Assembly (NCBI GenBank): GCA_014804005.1
Contig: JAAVAP010000029.1
Span: 17,933 to 81,932, forward strand
Reading direction: 5' to 3'
Origin: Treponema sp.
Lineage (GTDB): Bacteria; Spirochaetota; Spirochaetia; Treponematales; Treponemataceae
DNA length: 64,000 nucleotides
Shown: positions 8,878 through 18,081 of the stretch, in pieces
How positions within the stretch are numbered: position 1 is the first letter of the stretch
Layout: the number at the start of each line of letters is the position of its first letter
Notes under the pieces: generated by a model
Seen by the model: the letters and a program-made list of their open reading frames with translations, nothing else
Database searches by the model: none
Told to the model about the DNA's origin: nothing
Made by a program: the position numbers and the translations under genes

Positions 8878-11800
8878 ACTCCGCGCTTGATTTTTTTCCC
8901 GGCACAATCGCGGAAATTTCATTGTCATACATCGCTTCGGCGAAAATGGCGGGAATGAAGTATTCTCCGCTGTAGACTGCAGTGGCGGCGAATGTAAAAT
9001 TCGCGCTTGCTCTTTCTCGCAAATCAAAGTATGTGAAAATATTGTCATCGCGGATGTCTTGATACGTGAACGCCTGTGTCGCAATGTCGGCGGGCATGTC
9101 GGCGTTAATGCGCTCGTTCGTGATTTCCCAGCAAGTCGGAATGGGCATCGTGAGTGCGATGTTCTTGATGTTCGCGCGCGTCGTGTTTTTTACGCTGATG
9201 TTGATTTTAAAACTTTCGCCTGTTCTTATATTCGCGGGATTCAATTCGCGCCCTGAATTTGATATGTATTTCACGTCGAGCGAAAGTCCGTCCGAACGCG
9301 GATTTTCTTTTCCTGGAATCGAAACTCCTTGCGAGACAAAAGTTCCGTACAAAGTTTTTTTGCAAGTGTTTTCGATTCGCGCGGATTGAATTTGCGTTTG
9401 GCTTGTCGGCAATTTTTCCACGGCGAGCGCGCCTTCGGCTGCGCCGGAAATCGTTTTTTCTTGCGAAACGATTTTGTACGAAAGTTTTTCGCTTCCGTAA
9501 TTTTTGTAGAATGGCAAAAGCGAAATGAGGCTCCATGCGATTTCCTGCGTGCTCAGCCATTCGTCGCCGCTCAAAGTTTTCGCCACTTCGCTTGCGATTT
9601 TGTCCGCCTTGTCGTTTTCGGTGACTACGCAGACAAAAAGATTCATTGCCTGTTCACGTACGCTTGAGTTGAGCGAGCCGCCAGTTTGACGGAATTTGTT
9701 TTGCGCGAATTCGATATTGTTCAAAAGGCGCAACGCCGCGCTTTTTTGTCCTGCCAAAGAATATGCGCATGCGAGCATGATCCGTGCGGAAGTGTTTTGC
9801 GTTCCTGCCACACCATCGGAAAGGCGATTCATCGATGCAGCGTCCGCGCGACCTGCCAACGCAAGCACAAAAAGCCTGTACGCTTGAACTTCCGTTCCGT
9901 TATCATATTTGTCGCTTGAGTAGACGTTCCAAGATGTCGCGCTTTGCGCAATGTAATCCAAAAGCTCGTTCAGGAAATTTTCATCGACATCGTAGCCTGT
10001 TTTTTTTGCTTCCAATTCAAAGTGAGTGGCGTAGCAAGTGCCCCATTCGCTCGGCGAATTTCCGCCCGGCCAATAGGCGAGCCCGCCCGAAGATGTCCTA
10101 TAATTTTTATGCCGCTTCAAAACAGATTTTACGTTTTCTTTTGTTTCTTCGATTTGCTTTGAAGTAAGTTTCATAAATTCTGAAAGATAAAGTTGCGGGA
10201 ACGCGCCCGATGTGATTTGCTCGATGCAGCCGTGCGGATATTTTATGAGCGACGCAAGCCTTTCGTTCATATTCATTTGCGGCAGGGTTGAAAGTTCGAG
10301 TGTGTTTTGAATCGTGCCGATTTGAGCGGTGCTGTTGATTTCCGCGTCAAAAATTTTACCGGGCTTTACGATAAAATTCTGCCGCGTTGTAATGGGAATG
10401 CCTCGGCTTTCGATGACTACAGGAACACTCGCCGTGGTTTGCGCTCCGCTCGTTTTCGCCGTGAAATCAAAATTCGCCGTGCCCTGCGAATTCGTTTTTA
10501 CCTCGAACGTAACGACCGCGTTGTCGGAAGCTGGAATCGTAACCGTCTTGGAATTTGTTCCGATTGCTTCTGCGCCAGTAACTTTCAAGGTTACGACAGT
10601 TTCCTGATTCCTTTGCGTTCCGTTGAAAATTGTCACGGGAACTTGAATCGTTTCGTCCAAACCCAAAGTGCGCGGGAGCGAAGGCTGCGCTATAAGATCC
10701 GTTTTGACTTTTACGGATTTTTCTGCCGAGCCATACGCGCCGTCTTTGCCAGCGATTACGATTGCGCGCACCGATCCGATGTATCCTGGCATTTCGAATT
10801 CCGTCGCCTTTTTCTCGCCGGCTTTCAGCGTGAAGGGACCGAAGAATTTTACGACGGGCGTGAATCTGTTCGCGTCAAGCGTGGTTTTGTTGATGGAATC
10901 GGCATCGCCTCCGCCAATTGCGAGAAGCGTTTCAAGTTTTCCCGAATACGCGTTCATTACATATTTGTACAAATCGTAGTTCGAAATCATCGACGCTTCT
11001 TTTTTATAAAATTCGTCGCGCAGATTCACTGCGTGAAAATTCGTCAAGCCCAAAAGCCCGTCGTCAACTACGGCGAGCGTGTAAGTCATTTCGCGTCCGC
11101 GTTTTTCCGAAACGCTTATAGAACAATTTTTGTGCGGTTCAAAACTTTCCGCCGTCGTGATGACAGGCTCAAGCAGCGTGGCAGGATTTTCCACTTTTAT
11201 CGGAACAACTCCGTACAAACGGATCGGAAGGCTGTTGGCACTCTGAGCGTGCGGCTGCAAAAGCGTGATGTGCGCGTAGACATTCGGCGACATTTCCTGC
11301 GTGAGAGGAAGTCTGTAGGAAGTAGTTTCATTTTTTGTGTCAATCCATTCCTGCTTTAAAATCTTGCCTGATTTTTCTATCGTAACAAGCGCACGCGCAC
11401 CACTCCCTGAAGAAAAACTGATTTGCGCATTTTCGCCGACGTTGTAATTTTTTTTGTCCGTCAAAAGCGTGAGCATCGCGGCACCGTCCGCACCGTTTTC
11501 CTGCGCGCGTCCTGCCCAATTCGGCCAGTCGATGTAGACGATTTTTCCCGCGCTGTGTTTTGAGCCGTCGGAAACCAATACAAGGTAGCGTCCCCAAGAA
11601 GGATAGTCCACGCGGAAATCAAAGCTGCCCTTGCCGTCTATTATTTCGACTTTGCCGTTATTCACGAGCGACGACGATTCATAGGAAACATAAGTGGCGT
11701 TTGTGAGTGCGTCTTTTTCCCACCACCATTTCCATTCGAGTTTGTAGATTGCATAATCCAATTCGGCAGATTCAATTGGCTTGCCTTCTGCGTCCAGCAG

Positions 11801-14431
11801 AACGACATCCGCCCTTTGCGCTTGGTCGGTCAAAAGCATTCCGCGCGCCGCGTCGCCTTTTGGAGTTTTTATTCCGCAATATCGTTCGAATGGAGAAAAG
11901 ATGAATGATTTTGTTTCCGCCGAAAACGCGCCCGAAGGCTCGAAAATTCGGCTGGTATAATTTGCGCGAAGTTTGCCCGGCAAATTTTCGTTTGAAGAAA
12001 GCCTTGCGGAAAAAATCGCCTGCGAGTTTGCGTCGAGATTTCCTTCCCAAATTGTGTCATGGCTTGTGTCGAAAGTGGCGCGAGGATTTGTGAACGAATA
12101 TTCGGGATAGCGTTCATAATTGTTTGAGGCGCTTGAAAAACTCACGGAAACGTCCGCCTTGTAATTCGGAGTTTTCGCTCCGTGAAGCCATTCGCCTTTT
12201 AATGTGAATGTGTTTTCCCCTGCCTTTAAGATTTCGGATTCGCTTTCAAGTTTTACGGAAAGTTTGTTCGGAACGACTGTTTCGATTTTCAGCGGGCGAG
12301 TCCATTCCGAGCCTCCGACTTTCACTCGCGCAAGGTAGATTCCTGTGGGCGAGTTTTCGTTTGTCGAAGTTTGAATCGGGTAGAAGCCGTCAACATTTTC
12401 TTTTATTATGCGGCTTTCCAAGAGGCGGCCGCTCGGTTCTAGCAGCTCGAACGTCACGGGAAAATCTTTTGGGATCGTGCCTTGCAAATCCTGCAAAACG
12501 AAAGTCAGGTAAAGGGTGTCGCCTGGCCGCCAAACTCCGCGTTCGCCATAGATGAAACCTTTCACGCCGTTCTTCGCTTTTTCGCCGCCTGTTTCAAAAT
12601 GGCTCACGCTCAATTCAGTTCCGTTGGAAAGTTTGAGGAACGAATTTTGATTTGATTTCTTTGCGAACACCGCGAAAACTTCCGCGTCAGGATTTTTGAA
12701 AATCGCGCGTCCGTTTGAATCTGTTTTTTCCGTGGCGAGATTTCGACCCACGTAATTTACAAGCGTGATTTCTGCGGAAGCGATTGGAGAAGCCGTTTTC
12801 AAATCCGCCGCCGTAACGTAAAGATTTCCGTCCACGTCTTTTTTCGCCAAAAGTCCGATGTCGGAAATCAATACGTTTCGTTCGATCAAACTTGCGCCGT
12901 TGTAGTTCGACATGTAAAATGCGGGATGGCACGGATCGTCATCGTATCGCCAATAAGTGGATCTTTTTTCATAATCCATATTTTCAACATTGTCCCAATA
13001 ACTTGATTCGCCGCGCAACTTGTAGTTGCCGATTGTGTCTTCCGGCATTGGCAAGTCAGAAAAATCCGCGTGGTTTTTGGCGCAAACATATTTTGCGTTT
13101 TGCTTTCTGAAACTCACGCGAATTTGGAACATTCCGTTGGGATATTTTTTCGTCAATTCTGAAATGTCGATTCCGGATGTAACGGTACGATTTTTCATTT
13201 CGTCTTTCCATTCCAGCGGAACATTTTTTTCCCAAACCGGCTCGCCCACGCGATACAAAGATTCCTTGCCGTTGAGTTCGTTGCTCTGCAAAAAATTCGT
13301 GATGTTCCAATCGTGAATCAAAAATGCCTGAATCAAAAGTCCGCTCAAATTTACGGTTTGGACGGCGAGAATGTTTTTTTGCGAAGTGGGAATTATCACC
13401 GCGTTGGAATTGCTTTCGACAAAGCGGACGCTAGGCAAATTCCACGCCTCGTTTTTTGTGGAAACAGTTTCGCCAAGCGCGAGCAACGCTCCGTCCGAAC
13501 TTCTGATTCCGCTTTGTATTTCTACTTGCGAAATATTTTCAAAATCGTTTTCGTTGTAAATCGTCAAAACATTTTTGCGGACGTTCACGCTGAATGCGTC
13601 GTTGTTTTTGGAAACAGTTTTTATGAAAGCCTTGATGTCCTGCGACGGATCAAGAAGTTTTGAAAAACTCAAGATGATTTTGTTTTTCTGCGTTTTGTTC
13701 ACGTCGAAAATCACGAAATCGTTTTTGGCGGGAATCCTGAATTTTTTTTGCCCGCGCAATTCGCTACGCCCGTTTTTTGCGCCGAGCGAAATTCCGTTCC
13801 AAGAAATTTTCAAAGTCTTGAAATTATTTTTGCTCGTAATTCCGCCGATTTTAAAATTTGAGACGAGTGGATTTTTCGCGTTGCTTCCTGCCCAAGAAAT
13901 TTTAAGTTTTTGGAAAGTTCCGAATTTCGCTTTGAGTGATTTTTGAAGCTGTTTTTTTGAAACGGGAATGTCGGTGGAAAAAGTTCCGTCGAGCGTGAAT
14001 TCGTTTTTGTCGTCCGAAATCACGAATGAGTCGAACTGCACTTTGACTTCCGCGTTTTGCGTAAAATATTTGTGAACGTAAATCGCATCTTCCGAAAGCG
14101 CGAAAAGTTTTGCGCAGTCGGCAATGAGCGTGATTTCCTGTTCCGCGCGATAAGGCTTGCTCGGAATAAAAGTTGCGCGTTTTCCCGAAACGCTCCATTC
14201 GCCTTTTTGCGACGGCACGAGCGAAATCGCTTCTGCGACATTCGCGTTGCTTGGAATTTCATTTGAAAATTCTATTACGATTGAGTCGAGCCGCCCGAGA
14301 CTTGTTCCTCCGATTTGCGAGACAAAGCCTTCGCCGCGCTCAAGTTGTTGTTCGGAAAATTGCGCGGGCTTTTTCGCACAGCCAAAAATTAAAAATGAAA
14401 CTAAAATAAAAAAGATGTGTCGTGCTTTCAT
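8876..14431 (-). CDS. Bacterial alpha-2-macroglobulin lipoprotein
   Basis: A 1,851-residue lipoprotein (signal peptide ending FLIFGC) of the bacterial alpha-2-macroglobulin family, thought to trap proteases in the periplasm. Repeated macroglobulin-like beta domains fill the first ~1,100 residues, including the A2M_N signature GERGVWRPGDTLYLTF near residue 620. The thioester motif GCIEQ is intact with Cys at about residue 1402. An alpha-helical thioester domain and a C-terminal receptor-like domain follow. It is longer than E. coli YfhM (about 1,650). It is usually paired with a PBP1C gene, but none is adjacent. The gene is monocistronic, and its -10 box lies 6 nt from the ATG with no Shine-Dalgarno sequence. 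Confidence 0.9.
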   Translation of the reverse strand: MKARHIFFILVSFLIFGCAKKPAQFSEQQLERGEGFVSQIGGTSLGRLDSIVIEFSNEIPSNANVAEAISLVPSQKGEWSVSGKRATFIPSKPYRAEQEITLIADCAKLFALSEDAIYVHKYFTQNAEVKVQFDSFVISDDKNEFTLDGTFSTDIPVSKKQLQKSLKAKFGTFQKLKISWAGSNAKNPLVSNFKIGGITSKNNFKTLKISWNGISLGAKNGRSELRGQKKFRIPAKNDFVIFDVNKTQKNKIILSFSKLLDPSQDIKAFIKTVSKNNDAFSVNVRKNVLTIYNENDFENISQVEIQSGIRSSDGALLALGETVSTKNEAWNLPSVRFVESNSNAVIIPTSQKNILAVQTVNLSGLLIQAFLIHDWNITNFLQSNELNGKESLYRVGEPVWEKNVPLEWKDEMKNRTVTSGIDISELTKKYPNGMFQIRVSFRKQNAKYVCAKNHADFSDLPMPEDTIGNYKLRGESSYWDNVENMDYEKRSTYWRYDDDPCHPAFYMSNYNGASLIERNVLISDIGLLAKKDVDGNLYVTAADLKTASPIASAEITLVNYVGRNLATEKTDSNGRAIFKNPDAEVFAVFAKKSNQNSFLKLSNGTELSVSHFETGGEKAKNGVKGFIYGERGVWRPGDTLYLTFVLQDLQGTIPKDFPVTFELLEPSGRLLESRIIKENVDGFYPIQTSTNENSPTGIYLARVKVGGSEWTRPLKIETVVPNKLSVKLESESEILKAGENTFTLKGEWLHGAKTPNYKADVSVSFSSASNNYERYPEYSFTNPRATFDTSHDTIWEGNLDANSQAIFSARLSSNENLPGKLRANYTSRIFEPSGAFSAETKSFIFSPFERYCGIKTPKGDAARGMLLTDQAQRADVVLLDAEGKPIESAELDYAIYKLEWKWWWEKDALTNATYVSYESSSLVNNGKVEIIDGKGSFDFRVDYPSWGRYLVLVSDGSKHSAGKIVYIDWPNWAGRAQENGADGAAMLTLLTDKKNYNVGENAQISFSSGSGARALVTIEKSGKILKQEWIDTKNETTSYRLPLTQEMSPNVYAHITLLQPHAQSANSLPIRLYGVVPIKVENPATLLEPVITTAESFEPHKNCSISVSEKRGREMTYTLAVVDDGLLGLTNFHAVNLRDEFYKKEASMISNYDLYKYVMNAYSGKLETLLAIGGGDADSINKTTLDANRFTPVVKFFGPFTLKAGEKKATEFEMPGYIGSVRAIVIAGKDGAYGSAEKSVKVKTDLIAQPSLPRTLGLDETIQVPVTIFNGTQRNQETVVTLKVTGAEAIGTNSKTVTIPASDNAVVTFEVKTNSQGTANFDFTAKTSGAQTTASVPVVIESRGIPITTRQNFIVKPGKIFDAEINSTAQIGTIQNTLELSTLPQMNMNERLASLIKYPHGCIEQITSGAFPQLYLSEFMKLTSKQIEETKENVKSVLKRHKNYRTSSGGLAYWPGGNSPSEWGTCYATHFELEAKKTGYDVDENFLNELLDYIAQSATSWNVYSSDKYDNGTEVQAYRLFVLALAGRADAASMNRLSDGVAGTQNTSARIMLACAYSLAGQKSAALRLLNNIEFAQNKFRQTGGSLNSSVREQAMNLFVCVVTENDKADKIASEVAKTLSGDEWLSTQEIAWSLISLLPFYKNYGSEKLSYKIVSQEKTISGAAEGALAVEKLPTSQTQIQSARIENTCKKTLYGTFVSQGVSIPGKENPRSDGLSLDVKYISNSGRELNPANIRTGESFKINISVKNTTRANIKNIALTMPIPTCWEITNERINADMPADIATQAFTYQDIRDDNIFTYFDLRERASANFTFAATAVYSGEYFIPAIFAEAMYDNEISAIVPGKKSSAE

Positions 14432-14437
14432 AAAAAT

Positions 14438-14466
14438 ATTTTAGCACAACTCGCGCGGTTTTGCAA
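14438..14466 (-). promoter_or_regulatory. Leaderless promoter of the alpha-2-macroglobulin gene
   Basis: TTGCAA (14461-14466), a 17-bp spacer and TAAAAT (14438-14443) lie on the minus strand. The A of the ATG is the seventh base after the -10, where transcription should start. Confidence 0.65.
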
Positions 14467-14508
14467 TTGCTTCTATAAGAATAAATAAAATGCGATGTAG
14501 GCAAAAAG

Positions 14509-14556
14509 CAACGTTTAAGATTGTCGTTGAAATAGCGAGACAATTTTTAAACGTTG
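14509..14556 (-). terminator. Long hairpin, probable terminator of the beta-glucosidase transcript
   Basis: Arms at 14509-14525 and 14539-14556 pair over most of their length (CAACGTTTAA with TTAAACGTTG, GATTGTC with GACAAT). On the minus strand the stem is followed by CTTTTTG. The T-tract is short, so this is tentative. Confidence 0.45.
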
Positions 14557-14578
14557 GTTTGAATTGGCGAGTGAGTCG

Positions 14579-14628
14579 CGCCGAATTTTTTTGATGCGTT
14601 TTGAGAATGCCCCAAAAAAAGCTCGGCG
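14579..14628 (-). terminator. Hairpin just after the beta-glucosidase stop
   Basis: CGCCGA followed by a T-run (14579-14592) pairs with an A-run followed by CTCGGCG (14614-14628). It lies 11 bp beyond the stop codon. Together with the hairpin at 14509 it accounts for most of this 208-bp gap. Confidence 0.4.
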
Positions 14629-14639
14629 TGCGAATCAGC

Positions 14640-17402
14640 TCAGTCTTTCAACAGCATTATTCCAGTCGCGCTTGAAATGCGCCGCGAAAATCCTATGTGC
14701 TCGATTTTGATTCCGGGCTTCGTGTGCTCGAGAGTCACTTCGTAAATGCCCGCAGCGAGTTTCAAAAGTCCAATCAAAACGCCGACGGTTTTTCCTTCGG
14801 TGGTGCGGCAGTCAAGGCTGAGCGCTTCGTGCCCGTCGATTTTGAGATTGCACACCGACTGCGAAACTGTGCCATCGTTTGGCTTTGAATACAATGCCAA
14901 AAAATTGTACACGCCGTCTTCAGGAACTTTTATTCTGCGTTTTGTCTCGCCGTTTTTCATGAACTTGAAATTTTCTTCTGCGGCCGGCGTTCCGTCGTTC
15001 TCTTCGGAAATTGTCGGCGTAAACGAAATTATTTCGTCGAGCGAACGAAGCGGACGTTTTGCCACGAGAGAATTTTGCAAAAAGTTCAAAACGTCTTTTG
15101 CGCAAATTTGAAGTTGCGCACGAGTGAGCGTGCCTTGCTTTAAAGCGGCTTTTATATTGTCGCTGTTGCCGTCTTTTTCCGCCTTGTCGTTTTCTACAAT
15201 CATGAAGACATCGTTTCGAGCGCATACCATTTGCGCTACGTTTTTCACGCTGGATTCTCCGCCATTCACGCAGTCGTTCATCGTCGCCCACCAGTCCGTC
15301 ATCACGAGTCCTTTGTAATTCCATTCGCCGCGCAAAATTGTCGTGTTCAAATCGAAATTTGAAGCCGCTTGAATTCCGTTTATCAAATTGTAGCTTGTCA
15401 TAATTGATTGCACGCCACCTTCTTTCACCGCCATTTCGAACGCCTTCAAATAAATTTCGCGCAACGCCCGTTCCGAGACGATACAATTGTTTTCGCGTCT
15501 TGAAGTTTCGCGGCTGTTCGCGGCAAAATGTTTTATCGTGGCGTGCGCTCCGCTCGAAGCGATTCCTCGGATTGTCGCAAGCGTCATCATTCCAGTCAAA
15601 AGCGGATCTTCCGAAAAATATTCGAAGTTGCGGCCGCCGAGCGGATTTCTGTGAATGTTGATTCCAGGTCCCAAAATCGTGTCCACGTTATTCGCGAGAA
15701 TTTCTTTGCCTTCGAATCGCATCAGTTCTTCCACCAAAATCGGATTCCATGTGCATGCGAGCAAAGTTCCGATCGGCATGAGAGAAGCTTCTTTTCCCGT
15801 GTCCATTCGAACGCCCGAAGGTCCGTCCGCGCAAGAAGCCACAGGCACTCCGTATTCGTAGAGCGCGTGGCTTACGCCGCCGAACGCGGATGCCACTCCC
15901 GCCGTAACTTTTCGGCTCGCCATTCCTTCGCCGCGCACCAATGTCGCTAATTCTTCGTCGTTGAGCTGCGCGATAAATTCATCCTGCGAATTTTTGCCCG
16001 AAAGAACGTCGCAGAATTTTATTCCAGCGTTTCCCGTAAAAGGAATTTCTTTCGGCGAATTTTTTTCGATTCTTTTTGCAAGATCGTATTTTCTGCGCGG
16101 CGCGTCTTCCCATTCGATTTTGTAATTTCCATTTTCAAGTTTTTCGCCAACTTTTATTCGCTTGAACGAATTTATTGGAGCGAGCGCGGAATCCAATTTT
16201 TCCACGACGATTTGATTTTCGAGAAAAACCGAATCGCTTGCGCCAAACGAAATTTTTTGCGCGCTTGAAACATCAGTTCCGCCGTAGAAAAAATATTCGC
16301 CAGCTTCGAGCACACGGCAGAATTCGTTTCCACTTGCGCCACAATCGTCGTATGAAGCGAGCGAGTCGATTTCAAACGAAAGCGAAATCGTTTCTTCCTG
16401 CCCCGATTGCAAAAGCGAAGTTTTTTTGAACGCCGCCAAAACTCGCGCCGCTTTTCCCAATTTTCCTTGCGGAGCTTCGGCATAAATTTGAACGACTTCT
16501 TTTCCCGCCACGCTTCCGATATTTTTTACGCGCGATGAAATCGAAATTGTTTTGCCGTCGAAATTCGCATCGAAAAATTCCACGCTGAATTTCGTGTAAG
16601 AAATTCCGAATCCGAACGGATACAAAATTTTTTCGCGGGCAAACGTATTGAAAAATCTGTAGCCGACGAAAACGTCTTCGCAATAAATGCTGTCGAGCGA
16701 CGTGGCGAAATTTTCTGTGGAAAGATAGTCGTCAATCGAGCGCGCGATTGTGTCGGAAAGTTTTCCGCTCGGATTCGTCTTGCCAAGAAGAATGTTCGCC
16801 GTGGCGCGTCCGGCTTCTTGCCCGCCTTGCCAAGCCATTAAAATCGCAGTGATGTTTTCGAATTCTTTTTCTTGCGTCCAAGCAGTGTCGATGATTCCGC
16901 AAGTGTTGAAAACGAGCACGACTTTTTCGAACGCGGCGCAAATATTTTTTATGTTTTGAATCTCTTCGTCCGTGAGAAAATACGAGCCTTTTTGCAAAAT
17001 TAAATCCTTGTCTTCGCCGGCGTTGCGCGTGATTACGACCACCGCTTTTTGCGAAATTGCAGCGGTTTCAAAAGCGAGTTCTTTTGAAACCGGCATTTCC
17101 TTTTGGCAGAAAGGTTCGGCCGCCCAGCCTCCGCCGCCGTTGTCGAACGGATTTTCCTTTATCCATTGCGCGTATTTTTCCAAAAGCGCGGGATTCGCGT
17201 TGGGAAGATTTTCGATTAAATTCGTGGAATAAGGAGCGTGCACCGAGCCTCCCGAGCCAAGGCCGCATTTCAAAAAGTCAAACTGACCTCTGCCAAAAAC
17301 GCTCACGCATTCGTGCGCGTCAAGCGGAAGAGTTCCGCACTCGTTTTTGAGAAGTACGATACCTTCTTCCGCCGCTTCAAGAATTTTCTGTGCGAATGTC
17401 AT
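14640..17402 (-). CDS. Glycoside hydrolase family 3 beta-glucosidase with permuted domain order
   Basis: Predicted to hydrolyse beta-glucosides or short beta-linked oligosaccharides. The 920-residue protein has no signal peptide, so it should be cytosolic. Its domain order is reversed relative to most GH3 enzymes: the GH3_C domain comes first (about residues 1-270), then an Fn3-like module (about 300-400), then the TIM-barrel catalytic domain (about 480-780), then a beta-rich domain resembling a carbohydrate-binding module (about 820-905). The nucleophile is Asp at about residue 703 in GLVMTDWW, and the KHFAANSRE motif is present. The ATG at 17402 is chosen for its GGAG site 7 nt upstream; the frame extends upstream without support. 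Similar permuted enzymes are known from rumen Butyrivibrio and Ruminococcus. Confidence 0.88.
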   Translation of the reverse strand: MTFAQKILEAAEEGIVLLKNECGTLPLDAHECVSVFGRGQFDFLKCGLGSGGSVHAPYSTNLIENLPNANPALLEKYAQWIKENPFDNGGGGWAAEPFCQKEMPVSKELAFETAAISQKAVVVITRNAGEDKDLILQKGSYFLTDEEIQNIKNICAAFEKVVLVFNTCGIIDTAWTQEKEFENITAILMAWQGGQEAGRATANILLGKTNPSGKLSDTIARSIDDYLSTENFATSLDSIYCEDVFVGYRFFNTFAREKILYPFGFGISYTKFSVEFFDANFDGKTISISSRVKNIGSVAGKEVVQIYAEAPQGKLGKAARVLAAFKKTSLLQSGQEETISLSFEIDSLASYDDCGASGNEFCRVLEAGEYFFYGGTDVSSAQKISFGASDSVFLENQIVVEKLDSALAPINSFKRIKVGEKLENGNYKIEWEDAPRRKYDLAKRIEKNSPKEIPFTGNAGIKFCDVLSGKNSQDEFIAQLNDEELATLVRGEGMASRKVTAGVASAFGGVSHALYEYGVPVASCADGPSGVRMDTGKEASLMPIGTLLACTWNPILVEELMRFEGKEILANNVDTILGPGINIHRNPLGGRNFEYFSEDPLLTGMMTLATIRGIASSGAHATIKHFAANSRETSRRENNCIVSERALREIYLKAFEMAVKEGGVQSIMTSYNLINGIQAASNFDLNTTILRGEWNYKGLVMTDWWATMNDCVNGGESSVKNVAQMVCARNDVFMIVENDKAEKDGNSDNIKAALKQGTLTRAQLQICAKDVLNFLQNSLVAKRPLRSLDEIISFTPTISEENDGTPAAEENFKFMKNGETKRRIKVPEDGVYNFLALYSKPNDGTVSQSVCNLKIDGHEALSLDCRTTEGKTVGVLIGLLKLAAGIYEVTLEHTKPGIKIEHIGFSRRISSATGIMLLKD

Positions 17403-17547
17403 AGTTTTCTCCGGATTTTTCAATAAATAATTTTTGCCTTGCAAAGCAAAGTTTCGGTCGTCCTGTTCGAATCCGAAATCAGCGCGCCGCCTTTGCCGAT
17501 TTAAAACATTGTTTCCTCTAAAAATGATGATTCAAATCGGAAGTCTC

Positions 17548-17576
17548 ATCATACAGAAAAAGACGAAATTGTGCAA
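17548..17576 (-). promoter_or_regulatory. Beta-glucosidase promoter
   Basis: TTGCAC, a 17-bp spacer and TATGAT lie on the minus strand. This predicts a 5' leader of about 140 nt before the ATG at 17402. Confidence 0.5.
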
Positions 17577-17717
17577 GAAGAGGCGAAAAAGCGCGTTTTT
17601 TTCGCCCGAGCATGTCGTATTCCGCCGCTATTGGCATACATCTCCGCGTCGAGCGTGAAGGACATCTCGCCTAGCGCGTGGTAGCGGTATACTGTTTCGA
17701 AAAGCTGTCTGCTAAAG

Positions 17718-17907
17718 GAAAATTTTCAATGATTGAAAATTTTCAGAATTTTTAATCATTGAAAATTCTCGAAATTTTTAATGATTAAAAATTTTTAGAA
17801 TTTTTAATCATCTATTACGTACGTTTTTAATCATTAAAAACGTACATTTTCAACCATTCAAAACGTACGTTTTCAATAGTCTATAACGAGAGTTTTTAAT
17901 AATCAAA
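17718..17907. repeat. Tandem array of eight short palindromes (period 26 then 23 bp)
   Basis: Each unit has the core TTTTTAAT-N-ATTAAAAA or a close variant. Centres fall at about 17731, 17757, 17783, 17809, 17832, 17855, 17878 and 17901, which gives 26, 26, 26, 23, 23, 23 and 23 bp spacing. The first unit has perfect 13-bp arms (GAAAATTTTCAAT / ATTGAAAATTTTC), and so does the fifth (GTACGTTTTTAAT / ATTAAAAACGTAC). The array lies in the 679-bp gene-free gap 17403-18081; apart from this array, the adjoining hairpin element, the bgl promoter and a small hairpin, I see nothing in that gap. Confidence 0.85.
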
Positions 17908-17955
17908 AGCCTCGAAGCAAGCGTCGTGACATGAAAACCTCCGCACGGAGAAAAT
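17906..17955 (-). repeat. Dispersed ~55-bp hairpin element, copy D (inverted)
   Basis: On the minus strand it reads CGTGCGGAGGTTTTCATG, then CGACGCTTGC, CGAGG and TTGATT, matching the copies at 27422, 36940 and 63364. Its 3' end runs directly into the palindrome array. Confidence 0.7.
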
Positions 17956-18002
17956 TCTATTTTGTAAGGTAGAAAAACTTCTATAAATAAATTAAGGACA
18001 TG

Positions 18003-18022
18003 GGTAAAAATCATTTTTTACC
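18003..18022 (-). terminator. AT-rich hairpin downstream of the XRE regulator
   Basis: GGTAAAAA-TCA-TTTTTTACC can fold on either strand. It lies 60 bp beyond the stop of the minus-strand regulator and could end its transcript. Confidence 0.35.
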
Positions 18023-18081
18023 ATAATGTTTATCAGAAAGTAAGCCGATTCCACATAATTGTAGAAAAATTGATACAGCAG

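Noticed and set aside
17465..17485. tRNA-like TTCGAATCC near 17468
   Set aside because: No acceptor, D or anticodon arms can be drawn around it; it is a chance match to a T-loop.
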